DNA of 64,000 bases from Apodospora peruviana (lineage: Eukaryota > Ascomycota > Sordariomycetes > Sordariales > Lasiosphaeriaceae), in NCBI GenBank assembly GCA_033439685.1, contig JAUEDM010000005.1, positions 2,976,001-3,040,000 on the forward strand, given 5' to 3'. A program made the position numbers and the translations under genes. Shown piece after piece: positions 46,001-58,170 of the stretch. Each line of letters opens with the position of its first letter. The stretch's first letter is position 1. A model generated the notes under the pieces. That model worked only from the letters and a program-made list of their open reading frames with translations. It had not been told where the DNA came from and made no database searches.

Positions 46001-48073
46001 AAGAGCGGCTAGAACCGTCCGTCGGATCTTGGGCTCGGGGTCGGAGACGCCTACTGTCAGTAGTTTCTCAATGACATCGGCAACAACCTGAAGGGCGTGG
46101 TAGCTGGTTTGATTGACGATCGGATCGCGGACATAGAGTTGACAGCAAGTAAGGGCGGCCGCTTCGCGGATTTCGGAATCATCATCCTCGACATATTTGA
46201 TGGCCACGTCGCGAACGAATTCGTTTAGAACGTGGCCTCCATATCTAGTTAGTATGTATGATAGCTTGGGAGGATCCTGTACGATTAACGGAAGCCGCTC
46301 TCGCTGGAGAGGTACGCCGCTTTTACCCACTTGGGAATGTCGCAACAGCATGGTGCTCGGGCGGTCTGACTGCAATGAATCGGGTGTCGAATTACCTGAA
46401 AAATCAAAGCTTCCAAGCGTATTCAGTGCTAGTTTTACCTCAGCTTTACCACGCTCATGCACCGAGGGGTCCTTGGGATCCTTCGGGATGACGGGAATAG
46501 AGGCCAGTGTGTTGGGATGCGGGGCTCCCAAAGGTCTGAATGGCTCGCCGCATAAGACTTTGCTGAGCATGTCCAACAGCCTCTCTTGGATGGTCTCCTT
46601 GACTGGCGGGATGTAGAAGGCCATGTCCACCAGAGCCTGTGTCAGCTTGGGTGTGAGCTCGCAGGCAAAGATGGGGTCGAGCAGCGCTTCCATATATTTG
46701 CTCAAGGTCTGGCCCACAGCCACGGCCAGCCTGCTGATGCAGTCAAAGACTGGATCTACCGAGCCTCGTTTGCGAGATTGGAGACTGAGACCTTCTCGAA
46801 CGTAGATGAGGACGCCATCTAGATACGGTGCGATTGCGCTCTTAACAGAGTTCGCAACGTTTCCGATCGCGAGGAACGCATCGTTCCTCTCCTCCTTTTT
46901 CTTCAACATGCCGGACAGGTACACCATGAACTTATGGAGATGGGTTGTAGCGAACTCGGTGGGTGCGTAGTTGGCCAAGTCGGGGATAAGAAGAACGACT
47001 GTCTTGCGAATGGTCGGATCCCGAGCATCTTTGTGGCGAAAGACGATATCACAGGCTTCTTGATAATGTGACTGCATGTACATGCCGCCTTGCTCCAGGA
47101 GCTCCTTGAGCACAAGAAGAGAGGCATGGATCGACTCAACTGTGTTGATCTTCAATCCCTTGGACGCTTCACTCAGCATCTTGTCCATCCACTCTTGCTT
47201 CATCTCCTGATCACGCTCCCGTATAATCTTAAAGCAGGCGCTAACTGTTTCACTAGAAGTGGCGCGGATCAAGTGACGGGGGTCGCGTAGGCCGATCCAG
47301 ATTTGGTCGAAGACGAAGCCGACGTACGAGTACATGAGAGTCGGTGCGTTTCGCGCCAGTTCGCGGAGGACAAGGACTGCAGCATATCGCCTCTCCTCGA
47401 TACGGTCTGACTGAAGCCACTCAAGGGCAGTCTGGACCTCGGCGTTAACCAGCTCGGAGATCAGGGAACCACCTGGTTTGCAGAGCTTTCCGAGAACAAC
47501 GGCAGCAGGCTGCATGGGGTTGAGATCCTTTCCGCGCAAGATCGACCCAATGTATTGTTGAAAGCGACTGTATTTCAAGGCCAGTTCGATGCCGTCAAAG
47601 TCGACGAGGGCATCGAGAATATAGACACCCCCCATGCGGTCGTACGTATCGGCACCCTGTATTAAGGCCATGGTTCTCTGGTTGACGGAGTTGAAGAAGA
47701 GGGAGAATTGCTCAGCGCCCATCTCTGCAAAGCTCGATGTTAGCAAACAGGTCTGAAGCCAAGCCATGGGACAGGACAGGACCAGGTGTGGACATACCCT
47801 GCTTCGCGATGTTGACCAGATCTCGGATCTGGCGCGCGGCGCGCTTTCTCTGATCCTCAGCATATGTTCTAAACATTAGGTAGATGAGTTAGCAAGTGCA
47901 AACGAGCAAGAGACGGGGCGGTGGCAGGAGAGCCTCGAGGTGGGCTGGCGCGTCGCGAATGCCGCACTCCAAAGAGGCTCAACACCAAAAAGGACATTAG
48001 CAATGTACCTATTCTTAACATCTTTGATGCACTGCTCCAGCGCAGTGGCTGCTTGCTCCCTTGTTAACGACAT
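40092..48073 (-). CDS. TOR serine/threonine kinase (PIKK family)
   Basis: Exons in transcript order: 48073-48009, 47868-47798, 47724-45347, 45169-43922, 43863-40621 and 40565-40092; 7479 bases, 2492 residues, phases consistent. HEAT repeats fill the N-terminal half (for example EMGAEQFSLFFNSVNQR near residue 46). A FAT domain follows, then FRB near 1935-2035 (LWHELWHEGLEEASRLYFG), which is the rapamycin-FKBP12 surface. The kinase domain has GLGDRHPSNLML near 2255 and HIDFGDCF near 2271, and FATC ends in CQHYIGWCSFW. This is the central nutrient-sensing kinase (TORC1/TORC2). The segment 45170-45346 (177 bp) is flanked by GT...AG and is a multiple of three without a stop, so it could be retained; homology argues for removal between DPYKYQ and the following VEGRAPQAQRR. 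The third exon also spans most of the HEAT array. Confidence 0.95.
45170..45346 (-). other. In-frame intron (exitron-like) in TOR
   Basis: Donor GTACAC after TACCAG and acceptor CAAACAG, 177 bp, no stop in the reading frame. If retained it would add 59 residues, including an acidic DVEDSDDEEDVAEF run. The neighbouring text matches the TOR family more directly without it. The donor is not strong, so alternative use is possible. Confidence 0.55.
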
Positions 48074-49029
48074 ATTGTCCCGCTGTGGTCTCTGGACACG
48101 TCCAGAGCAACAAGCAACGGCCGGCCTCGTCTGTACTAGGACTGTCGTCGATGGCCCATAGTCGGTCGACTCGGTACCGATTGGTCGCCCGGTCAGCTGA
48201 GGTAGATGTCGATGGATAGGCAGGTGCGCATGTAACACGGGCAAAGTCTCCGAGGTTGTGGTATGGAAGGTGGAATAACTTCGGTCGGTAGCAAAGCAAT
48301 GGACAAGATGGATTCTTGGGAAAGACAAGTCCAGGCGCTGGAAGCGGCCACTGGTCCCGAGATGCTGGGAGGTAAGTGGAGCTGACAGAGCGGGATGCGC
48401 AGCCCAATATCAACAGTCGAATACGGTGCTTAATGTCGCAGTAGTCGGGAGTAAATGCCCTGAAGTGCCGAAAATGGAAAGGAGAGATTAGTTGGGGATT
48501 ATGATTAAAGTGATGCTTTCTGTGACCGAGGTTTGAGCATTTTGGTTCGGGTAGGAGTATAGGAGTATTCCATTAAGGTTGTTCAGTGTGCTGTGCTGCA
48601 CAATGATGGTGACGGGAACCTAGCTCGCCCGTGGTTCTCACTGCACTGACTACAGCGCGAAGTACGGTATACGGACGCACAGATCACTGTGGGGCGGTGA
48701 ATGATCAGCTGCACATGACAGTGCGAGTTACGACTGACAGGAGTTTTAAGTATGTGCACAAGAAAACCTCAGATGCACAGTCTGATTCAATCACTTGTAC
48801 GGTAGAGGACAAGCAAAGCCTTATCTTATCGGGCACCGGCAGCCCGCGGCAACTCGTTTAGCGGCTTCCATGCCACTTTGCCTCCCGCGACGAGGTATCG
48901 CTAACCACTCCAAAAGACTCGAATCCAAGTCATTTCTGCAGTTTCCGACGACCGCAAATAATTCCTCCGAACCGTCTGCCCGGCTTCCATTCCAACCCTC
49001 GATCTCGATTTTATTGCGCCCGAGACGCC
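48074..49029. promoter_or_regulatory. Divergent TOR / Rtf2 promoter region
   Basis: 956 bp between the two start codons, without a supported coding frame. It must hold both promoters. No clear TATA or repeat was seen. Confidence 0.5.
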
Positions 49030-49911
49030 ATGGGCAACGACGGAGGCTCTATCCCCACGCGCCGCGAGCTCGTCAAGTCGGCGGCGCGGAACCCGACGGT
49101 CAGCGAACTCAAGGCTACAGCCCACGAGTCCCTCGACCACGCCTGGAATCATGACCCATTGACATCTGAGCAACTCGACATGGATAATGTTGTTTCCGAC
49201 TGGCGCGGGCGCCTCTACAACTACGAATCCATCCTCAAGGCCCTGATGCCTAGCGACACCTCCAACCCCGAACTGGATGGAGACGATGACACCACACCGC
49301 CGGCACTCGTAAACGGTGAGTCGTCGGAGCTGAGCTTTGCAGCGACGGGTATCAAGTCACTACGAGACGTCGTAAAGCTCAAGTTTAAGCGCTACGCACC
49401 GCCGGGGACGAAGGGAAAGGAGGTCCTGGCGTGCCCGGTGTCGCTCAAAGAGCTTGGCGCATCCAACACAAAAGCGGTCTATCTCGTCCCTTGTGGGCAC
49501 GTCTTTGCCGATGTAGCAATACGGCAGCTGCCAGAAGACGAGCGGGTCTGTCCCGAGTGCAGCGAGCCGTTCAAGTTGGACGACGCCATTCCTATTCTCC
49601 CGACCGACAAGGCAGAGGTTCACAGACTCGCAGCCAGGCTTGAGGACCTCAAGACAAAAGGTCTTGCGCACAGCTTGAAAAAGGACAAAGGCTCGGGCAA
49701 GAAAAAGCGTAAGGCTGAAGCGCCGCCAAACGGAGATGGGAACGCCAAGGTGGGGAAGGAAGCCAAGAAGCAAGCTTCAAAAGCGTCCAAAGCCGACATC
49801 TCCAGCCGTGTCAGTGGTATCAATAACGCGATGACGGCATCGCTCACTGCGAGGGTACTAGCAGAGCAAGAAGAACGAAACAAGCGTCGAAAGTTGGCGG
49901 CGGCGAGGTGA
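49030..49911 (+). CDS. Rtf2-family RING protein (replication termination factor 2)
   Basis: Single exon, 293 residues, ATG at 49030 (MGNDGGSIPTRRELVK, the conserved Rtf2 start). The zinc-binding RING-like core lies at residues 135-177: Cys135 (CPVSLKEL), Cys155 and His157 (VPCGHVF), Cys174 and Cys177 (CPEC). A C-terminal Lys-rich region (KKDKGSGKKKRKAE) suits nuclear targeting, and the tail has a coiled AEQEERNKRRKLAAAR. In fission yeast Rtf2 stabilises stalled forks at the replication barrier RTS1; in humans it is removed from stalled forks. It acts in the nucleus. It is divergent from TOR. The Glu/Asp-rich insert at about 80-100 is typical variation. Identification is strong from the RING spacing and flanks. 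Confidence 0.92.
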   Translation: MGNDGGSIPTRRELVKSAARNPTVSELKATAHESLDHAWNHDPLTSEQLDMDNVVSDWRGRLYNYESILKALMPSDTSNPELDGDDDTTPPALVNGESSELSFAATGIKSLRDVVKLKFKRYAPPGTKGKEVLACPVSLKELGASNTKAVYLVPCGHVFADVAIRQLPEDERVCPECSEPFKLDDAIPILPTDKAEVHRLAARLEDLKTKGLAHSLKKDKGSGKKKRKAEAPPNGDGNAKVGKEAKKQASKASKADISSRVSGINNAMTASLTARVLAEQEERNKRRKLAAAR

Positions 49912-50112
49912 TGTCCTGACGCTCTAGCAATAATGTTTATTTGCTTTCGTTAGACTTTGATTCAAACATGATACCACTTTGCGTTCCATTCAATTGCGCC
50001 TCAGGAATAAAAGTACTGTTTATAATTCTTATCTGGCTTAAAATACCGCTAAATTTACACACAGTAAAACTCGCCTGCCTTTGGCACCGTGGCATGGACT
50101 TGTGATTACATC

Positions 50113-51945
50113 CTAGAGTTCATCCTTCGTCCTGACACCGGGTTCATGTACGTCGTCACAAGCAGCCGGCGTGCCAACTTCCATCTTGTACACGCACTTT
50201 TCCGACTCGCTGACACGCCAGAGCTCGTCCTTCTCGGCACACGCCAGCCAGACATCAGTCCGCCTGTTGGGACCGTTCCAGCAGCCCTGGCCGTCAGTAT
50301 ACCTGAGCACCATCCTCTGGCCCTTGCCCAATCCCTTGCCATCGGCCCGCTCCTCCTCGTCGGCCTCCTCAAAGTCTATCCCCTTAAAGTTGCCCATGTT
50401 CGTGTTACCATGGCCCTTCTTGCTCTTCTGCATCGTCCTGTCGATCCAGCAGAGCTCATACTCGTACTCGCCCACGTCGCTGCTGACGCACTTGCCCTTG
50501 AGCGCGCGGAAGATGTCGTCCGGACCGTAATCCTTGTCGAGGTCTTTCTCCTGCTCTTCCAGCTGGGACGTCCTGGAGCTGAAGTCGTTCTTCGCAGAGT
50601 CCAGAAGCTCCCGCGCGGCTGTGACCAGGCGTGATTCGTGGCCACTTGTCGGGTTATCGGCCAGGATGCCGTTCTCGATCATCCAAATGCGCACCAGGTT
50701 CAGCTTGTCGTGGATATAATCACGGACAAAACCTGGAAGGTAGGCCTCCAGATTGTAGACTGAACGAGGGGGGGGACGTTAGCCATCAACGCGATTAGTG
50801 TGGATTTATGGGGCAGGTAAACATACCGACGTCCGCATCGCTCGCACTGTCTCCCTCAGTAAACTCGGCCCAGTTGATGCCGCTAGCCTCACCGTCCTCC
50901 TCGAGGACTTTCATGATATCGGCGTCGGCAATCTCCTCAGACTTGGCGCCAGATGCTGTTGAAGCTGCATAATCCTCCGCGGCCTTGACAGCGGCCTTGA
51001 CGCCTTCGTCATTGAAGTTGGGGTTATACTCTGTCCGGAGCTTGGTGAGAATATCCTCCAGCTGGTCTACGCGGTCTTGCAGGTCATCGCGCTGGTCCAG
51101 AACCTTGTCCAGCGTGTCTCGGAGTTCCTTGACACGGTTCTTCGCCAGGCTGAGCAGGACACCGAGCTTCCCGCCTTGGCCGCCCTCGTCCTTGATAACC
51201 TTGCCCCTTTCGGACCGCTCCACCTCCTCGAATTTCCTCTGTAGATCGATCTTCTTGACCTCCAGCTCTTTGATTTCTTGCTTCAAGCTGGCGATCTTGC
51301 TTTCTACTTTCTGGCGCAGCTCGCGAGACTCCTTCACCAAGGCCCGTCTCTGCTCGGCAGATCTTTCTTTGCTCTTCTTGCGCTCGTCCTCGAGCCGGCG
51401 CCACTCTTTCCCAATGGCTTTGCAGCGGTTCTCACATTTGACACCGCCCACATGTGCGAACTCCTCGCTGCCGTCGCAACACAAATCGTAGTCACAGACG
51501 CCGTCATTGACGTATGTGAACGGCACGTAGCTGCCGATGTGGCCCTCGTTGGTACACCAAAACCCGGGGAGAGCACTGGTGATGTTTGTGGTCCCCGTTA
51601 CCGAGCCCTGTAGTGGTTGCTCGGGGGATAGGGGGTCGAGGTATGAGCAAGCTGCCGTACCGGGTTCGTCCGAGCCATCGGAGCAGTCGCACGAGTTGTC
51701 GTTGATCTGGGAGCTCTTGAGGACAATAGAGGGATTGCCAATGCATGTGAAAGTGGCAGCCTTGGGCTCGTAGAATTTGGCGACTAGGCAACGGATAGAC
51801 GTTAGCAATTGGGGCCGCTCTTTCGTCCTGACTTTCTGCTCGACCTACATTCGGGCCCGACACCGCGCGGTAAGCTCTGGGCAGAGACGACTGCACTGGT
51901 GTGCGCCAGGGTGCTTAGCAGCACCAGGGCATCGGTTTGTCGCAT
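50113..51945 (-). CDS. Glucosidase II beta subunit (ER), ending in KDEL
   Basis: Three exons: 51945-51849, 51783-50827 and 50759-50113; 1701 bases, 566 residues. Signal peptide at residues 1-22, then LPRGVGPEFAKFYEP, the conserved mature start across the first intron. Two LDL-receptor class A-like Cys-rich segments follow (CDCSDGSDEPGTAAC and VCDYDLCCDGSEEF), then a long coiled coil (about 140-250). The C-terminal mannose-6-phosphate-receptor-homology domain is visible from GKCVSSDVGEYEYELCWIDR through DVWLACAEKDELW to KCVYKMEVGTPAAC. The final residues are RTKDEL, an ER-retrieval signal. The protein pairs with glucosidase II alpha and directs trimming of glucose from N-glycans in the ER lumen. 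It is divergent from the GCIP gene, 480 bp away. Confidence 0.95.
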
Positions 51946-52425
51946 CACGCCGCTGTTTAGTCCCCGCTCGAAGCTGTGCCAAAAGACAAATGAAGCCTTC
52001 CGTTCATTCAAGTTGCACCAAGGTAGGAAAGTCTGGTATGTACACGTTACAAGGAGTTGGCTGTTGGCTAAACGATGGCCGATATAACCCTAAAACGAGT
52101 GAGCTGCAGTGCCGGCGGCACAGGACAGCTTGTCTCATTGCACTTAGTGAGCAGCTGTCGGGAGCCGGCAGTCACCTGTCAAGCCCCTGGTTCAATGCAG
52201 GGGAGATCTCCATCGGATTGATCACGATGAAAGCTTCGATCGAACCCCACCACCCAAAACTCCAAGAAAATTAACTGCCCCGCCATTCGCAAGTGCTCGC
52301 CAGCGACATTCGGGAGCGTCGACAGTACACTTTTTGAGCGCATTCATAACCGAAAAGGGGTAACAACATAAAACAGAACAGAACAAAGGGCTCAGGAAAA
52401 TCTACAAACAAAATATTTGCCCATA
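51946..52425. promoter_or_regulatory. Divergent glucosidase II beta / GCIP promoter region
   Basis: 480 bp separate the two start codons. No coding frame or repeat was recognised; both promoters must lie here. Confidence 0.5.
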
Positions 52426-53619
52426 ATGGCCTCCAGCGACGCTAACCTCGAGACGCTCAACTCGGTCGTCTCCAACACCGTCGCCTTGATCACCCAGCTC
52501 GAGACAGTCATTGCCGAATTCGCATCGCAGAAGCAGAAGACGAACAACGATAATGTCGTTGCAACGGCAACAACTACTCCCGCACCGGATGCTTTGTCAT
52601 TAGCGCACGACTCAGTAGTTCTGATCAAGGCGCATGCGACCAAGATATCGCTCCTCATTATCAACGACCCGTTCACCCCAACAGCCATCGTCAAGGTCTT
52701 GCGCGATCTGACCGCCAGCCCTCTTCCTGCGTTAGTCTCGGCCGTCCAACTCTGCGCCGCCGAGACATACACCAAGACCATCCAACGGGATCTGGCGTGG
52801 CAAAGTGGTCGCGTCCTCAGGGAGCTCAAGGACCTCGTGTCCAGGATCCCAAGCGACGGGAAGATATTGAAAGGCGACAAGAAAACCGCGTCGGCAGGTT
52901 CGGCAGCAGGAAAGGGGAGCCTCGCCGCCACCGGTACCCTATGGGCCGCATGCGATGAGGTAGCTGCTTTCGCCAAGCGAGGGTATGCTGGGAATTTGGT
53001 GCGGAAAGTTGAGCAATTCAGGGACACGTTGAAAGATGTCATGGAGGAGCTCAAGGAATGGGGAGAGGAAACCGGGGATGATGAAGATGGCGATGAGGAG
53101 GAAGACGACGGCGATGACGATGAGGAGGTTAACCAAGTCTCCGAAATTCTTGCAGCAACTCAAATATCCGACACCCAAGCTATGTTAGACGACCTGATGA
53201 ACTCCCAGGAATACATCCCCCGCGACGACCCGGACAAGATCCGTGAGAGGCTAGAGTCCTGTCTCAAACGGTTACGCCTCACAACGCTTTTATACCAGGC
53301 CATCATCAAGCGCAGACTAAAGCCCTTGCCTCATGCACCTGTACCGCCAACAAGCACCGACTCGAACAATAACAGTAATATTTCAGCCCGCCTCGACGAG
53401 ATAATACCACTGCTCGCCAAGATTCCCGAACGCTTTGGCAGTCTCGCCATGGCATTCTACGAGTTGGGTCCCGCTGAGATCGATAATCTGATGGACCAGT
53501 GTTTCTTTGACGCTTTTGCTGTTTCCGAGCTCCTTATGAAGCCTTGGGAGCAGCAGAAACAGAAGGACGAATTTACAGACTGGGCGTTGAAATTCCAGGT
53601 GGAAATCAAGAAACCGTAA
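52426..53619 (+). CDS. GCIP (cyclin-D1-binding-like) family protein
   Basis: Single exon, 397 residues. The ATG at 52426 (MASSDANLETLNSVVSNTV) is preferred over an upstream alternative because conserved text starts here. The N-terminal half is helical (SVVLIKAHATKISLLIINDP, then RVLRELKDLVSRI). An acidic low-complexity run lies at about 220-240 (DDEDGDEEEDDGDDDEE). The C-terminal half carries RERLESCLKRLRLTTLLYQA and IIPLLAKIPERFGSLAMAFYE, typical of the Grap2/cyclin-D-interacting (GCIP) family. In animals these proteins bind cyclin D and helix-loop-helix factors; the fungal role is not known. No membrane segment or signal peptide. Confidence 0.88.
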   Translation: MASSDANLETLNSVVSNTVALITQLETVIAEFASQKQKTNNDNVVATATTTPAPDALSLAHDSVVLIKAHATKISLLIINDPFTPTAIVKVLRDLTASPLPALVSAVQLCAAETYTKTIQRDLAWQSGRVLRELKDLVSRIPSDGKILKGDKKTASAGSAAGKGSLAATGTLWAACDEVAAFAKRGYAGNLVRKVEQFRDTLKDVMEELKEWGEETGDDEDGDEEEDDGDDDEEVNQVSEILAATQISDTQAMLDDLMNSQEYIPRDDPDKIRERLESCLKRLRLTTLLYQAIIKRRLKPLPHAPVPPTSTDSNNNSNISARLDEIIPLLAKIPERFGSLAMAFYELGPAEIDNLMDQCFFDAFAVSELLMKPWEQQKQKDEFTDWALKFQVEIKKP

Positions 53620-54820
53620 AGATTACTCAGTTAGTTGAATCGAAACCGAAATCAAAAATATTTTGGGTTTTCCAAAAACCCCGCCACAGAAACTACTCCA
53701 TAAGCGTCTCTCTTGTGACTCAAATGACTTGGTAGACGGGTAAGGGTTTTTGAAGTTCCCTTCCGTCTCTTTCGCCCATGTGCTTCCTTGCCCTGTACCT
53801 TATCCGATGTCCCATCGGCCCCAACCGATGGCTTTAAAAACCGTCTACTACAAATGTGGGAGCGTCAAGAGCGCAAAGCTCATGTTAGTCATCCGTCCCG
53901 AATCGTCTATCGTTCTCCATTTGGGTGCCTCAGACATCCAGAGCTGGATGGAGGGACGGATTGGCATCAGTGAACAAGAAGATAAGGAATATCTCGCTTA
54001 TCTGCGATGTCAGAAACCGAAGAAATAACATTGCCTCTCCAACATACATCTCCACAGCCTGGTGTATCTGTAACCATTGGTCGTTTGTCACCAAGCAGGT
54101 GGTAGCTGGTGCGGGTGATCGAGACGACCCCTTTAAGCGTCCCTTGGCACGAAAAGGGGCAGAAAGGGAATGGTGTTGACACGACGCACGGAAGTGGAAG
54201 AACAAGCCAAAAAAATACCCCATTTCTCTTGTGTTTACAATGATCCATTTTGCATTCTCTGCATGTCTAGGTATTCTTATGTCCTGCTTACCCAGATGGA
54301 TCTTGTCCGACCTCAAGCATATTGTGAGTTTCTTCCCGTCCTGATCATATTATTTGACGCGTGGGAAGCTCGAACTACAAAAGCTTGGGCGACGAAGAAC
54401 CACGACAACAAACCTCAACCAGAGTGAATTTGGGAGTCCAGCCTTAAATGGAAGATGGGATGCTGCTCGAAGCTCGCTCATGAGCTGTGCGAGTGTTCCG
54501 CACATATCGGCTGGCTACCAGCGAACAGGGCCTCCTTGTTTAGCATGTATTCGATCAAGATGAAGTCGAGAGTCAGATATTCCAAGCCTGCAATCCATCT
54601 GACTTTCATCCGGTGTGCGACTCACTGTGCCTGGCTCGAGCGTTCGTTCCCCTTTGGTCACTCGGGCGACGGGTAGTCCACCTCTTTGCCATATTTTGTT
54701 GCTCGCCCACTTCGTCCGCCGACTGAAGTCCACAAAGCACTCCAAGCGTTCTCACCGCCGCCATCGTAGACCGCGACAGCAATCAGTGCCGAGACGAACT
54801 TCAAACTTGCGTCAATCGAC
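53620..54820. other. Intergenic, GCIP to two-TM protein
   Basis: 1.2 kb without a supported gene. The pyrimidine-rich end near 54700-54820 should be the promoter and leader of the next gene. Confidence 0.5.
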
Positions 54821-57544
54821 ATGCCCGCGGATTCGGTGGATGAAGGTGCGCACGTCAACACGATGTTGTCACCGCCTTCGACACCCTCCATTCGCAGCGT
54901 ACCCTACAACCCTTCCGACAATCGCGCGCCTGGAACCAAGGCAACGGCGCACACTTACTCGCCTTCGAGTTGGCCATTCCCAAAGGAACCTGATACTCCC
55001 TCGTAAGCCACTTCTACCAGCAAGTGTTCTCAGATCAATTGCTTCTGACAACAATACAGGAATGACGAAGCACTTGGTGCAACTGCGCAGCATCAGTTCC
55101 GTCGTAGCGATTCTACCGCATCGAGTACCGGAACAAAGCTCACCGCCATCAACCAAGGCAGAGCCTCAACCGGGACCGTATCATCGCCTCGAGGCAAGCC
55201 CGGATCGATGCTAAGAATCGAAACCGTGATTAGCAACGTGGATCCTCGAGAGCCATCGTCACCTCGTTCAGCCTTTACTCAGATTCCGGCCCCTAACTCC
55301 AGCTCTCCGTTCATTGGGTCAATCGATAAGAAGCTTGAGGAAGGCCTGCCGAAATGTGAGTGATCTTGCGACCATGGCAAGAGATGTTGACCACGGATGG
55401 TGCTAACCTCTTTCACAGCTTACATCCCGCGACCCAAGGAGCAGCCCACGTCCCCGAGACAGCTGACACACAGCTTTGTAAGGCCCTTGACCCCAAAGGC
55501 TCGCACAACGTTCAAGCAGTCGAGCGCCATGGCGAACCCAGGTAACAATGAGGAGAGCGAGGAGTCTTCAGTCATCAGTGTGCGCCACACTGGCCATGCT
55601 TCGACCCTCCCACCCTCAGCATACAGCCTGTCTGAGCATGGGTACGACGGACAGAATGAGCTCCCTGAGATGTCAATGACCCGTCCTGATTCAGAGCTAC
55701 TAGCTTTGCCAACCGGGCTCGGCCTCATCAATCGCCACGCATCGGAGCCTTCGAGTCCCGTTTTCCCAGCCATTCGAGTGAATCCCACCGAGAATGATGC
55801 CGCAGAGAACCGAAACACCCACCCGCCCTATTCTTCAGCTGAAAAGAAGGAGGCAGAGATAGCCCCAACCGAAGCCTCTCATACGTCCACTAGCTACTAC
55901 ACTGTGAATGAATCGCCCGAGGAGAATGAAGATGAGTGGGACCAGCAGCGTCTTCATGCATCCTCCTCCATGGATCCCATGGACATGGAAAACACACAGC
56001 AGCACCAGGGCACCACCGTCTACCCTCCCGAGCATGACGACGCGCGTATCATGTCCTATTCGGAGTACGCCGAGTCAACGGTCCATGAGGATGTCCCTCA
56101 CCTAGACACTCGCGTGGATATGGGGATGCGCGTGCCCTTTCCCGAGATGCCAACGGAAATCTCAGTGACAGCACCTGGTCAGGCTTTCGTTCCGGAGGAA
56201 GAAGGTATCACCTGGCTGCTCGATCACGACACGGTGCCCACGTCCGTTGGTGGAGTGGCCGGTAGCGGGCTGTCAGCACGAAACAGTACCCGATCGGGCG
56301 GTACCCGATTCCCGGGGGTGGAGGTCGCAGCCTCAGCCAACGACACCACCATAATGCCGAATGTTAATTCCATCCGTCGTGGCCCCAAGCTCCGTCACTC
56401 TCGCCTTGAGCCGAGTGCGACCATGGCTACCATGCAAGGTCCCTCCGGTCGAGCCCCGACCACGGGAGGCAACAGTAGCATGGCAGCAGAAGTGCCACCA
56501 CTGGTCCGTCGTACGCGCATCGTGCTACTTGCTTCGGTGGTGCTGCTGCAGTTGGCCATCATCACTCTCGTGGCTAGCATCACTGTCGTGGTGACAACAC
56601 GCAGCACCACCGACCATGCACAGGCTAACATGAGTGTTATCGCCTGTATAGCCGTAAGCGCCCTACTGACCATTGTCTTCGGTCTCGCTTTTGGCTACAG
56701 CGCATACCAATACAGCGGCATGGAAAAGAAACAGGCCGCTAGAGACGTCTGGATCGAGATGCAGCATCGCGCCCGCGCGCTTCCGCCGCTGCCCTCACAG
56801 GGCTCTGGCCTCGGCAACCTTGACGGTAAGCAGAAGGAGCGGGACGAACGCGCGACAAATGAGGCGTGGGAGAAGTTTGCCAAGGACCATGAGCAGCTGC
56901 GTAAATACGTCGAGTGCCTTGAGGATCGCATCTTGACGCTCAGGGAGAACGCCTCCACCACAACTAGACACCCTGTCGGGAACCAGAATATGGACGGCCA
57001 GCGCAACAGCAGTGGTGGCGGTTGCATGAGAGCCCAGGACATTTTCCCTGTTACTCCCACTCCCGCAGGCATTGTGACCACCAACGGTGCCAGCCATGAC
57101 GACAGCGATGGTAGCATCACTCCCAAGGCACTAGCAAAGGCCAACAAAACCAACGATATTTCACCTAGGTTGAACGGTTGCTCCGTCAAGAGCTCAACGT
57201 CGCGACGTGGTCTCTTGAACAACAGCGCCTCGGACCCAGCGACGATCGGAGATGTGGGCGACGACTCGGGAGCTGATGATAGCATGAACCGCGCTGGTAA
57301 GGGCTCCATGCCATATTCTGACACCAAAGCCAGCATTCTGACCGAGTTGTGCGATGCTGTCATGGAGCCGTATAGCCCCCTTGCTGACAACAAGACCAGC
57401 GACAGTGGCAGAGCTGCTAGGTTCCGCGGCATGAGCGCCAACGGAGCAACTCTTTATCACTTGCCCCGTGGCAACAAGACACAGCATGACCTCAACCTGA
57501 AGCATACTCTGCGTTCAGTGGAGATGGGTATGCAGGGAGTCTAA
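54821..57544 (+). CDS. Unknown protein with two transmembrane segments
   Basis: Three exons: 54821-55002, 55060-55355 and 55419-57544; 2604 bases, 867 residues. The ATG at 54821 starts MPADSVDEGAHVNTMLSPPS. Residues 1-520 are disordered and rich in Ser, Pro, Thr and Glu, with many potential phosphorylation sites. Two hydrophobic segments lie close together: about 527-553 (RIVLLASVVLLQLAIITLVA) and about 564-590 (SVIACIAVSALLTIVFGLAF), separated by a ten-residue polar loop. A charged, probably coiled region follows (RDERATNEAWEKFAKDHEQL, then LEDRILTLRENAS), and the last 200 residues are disordered again. No signal peptide and no known domain. The hairpin suggests a membrane anchor with both ends on the cytosolic side; this is inference. 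Likely specific to filamentous fungi. Confidence 0.85.
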
Positions 57545-58170
57545 CGACGATAGCAAACCGAAGTTTTGTTCAATGTGTCTGTGATGGCGTTCGGGTTGCC
57601 AGTTCGATCGGAATTGGGCTCGGGATGCCTTCCATCATCTTATGATAAAAGGGTGTGCTGCGTGGTTTGTGGTTGAGGATAATGGAAAGCTTGCTGAAAC
57701 TAAAGGTAAACCTGTCAAGTTTGACCAGGGAAAGAAGGCCTGACAGCCGGAACTAATTATGTTGGAGTATAACGGAAAGAGAAGAGTAGATGTTGGACAA
57801 GACCGGAAGGGATACGGGAATAAGAAAGCCCCCTTCCCTTTAAAGCGCGTCCTTCTCGTTTGGCTTTATCGCCTTCTCGAAGAAGGCCAGGCAAGGCGGG
57901 AAAGGAGTTGGACATCGAGCGAAACTGCTTTGCACTTACATCTGCGAGTCAGCTCAAATCACAGGTCAGGTTCGCTAAAAGAGTTGCCTCTACTGAATTG
58001 GCAAAAGTGTTCAGGAACTTGACAAGTGGACAAGAGGGCGATATAGAGAAAAAGAAGGAAAGCAGACATTTGCTCAACAATAATCACAACATAGCACGAG
58101 TAATAAAATGTAGAGTATGTAAAACTTGCTCAGGATCGACTAAAGCCCGAGATTCGTGAAGGATGTTTAC
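57545..58170. other. Convergent 3' region
   Basis: Between the stop of the two-TM gene (+) and the stop of the RRM gene (-). No coding frame recognised; holds the two 3' untranslated regions. Confidence 0.5.
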
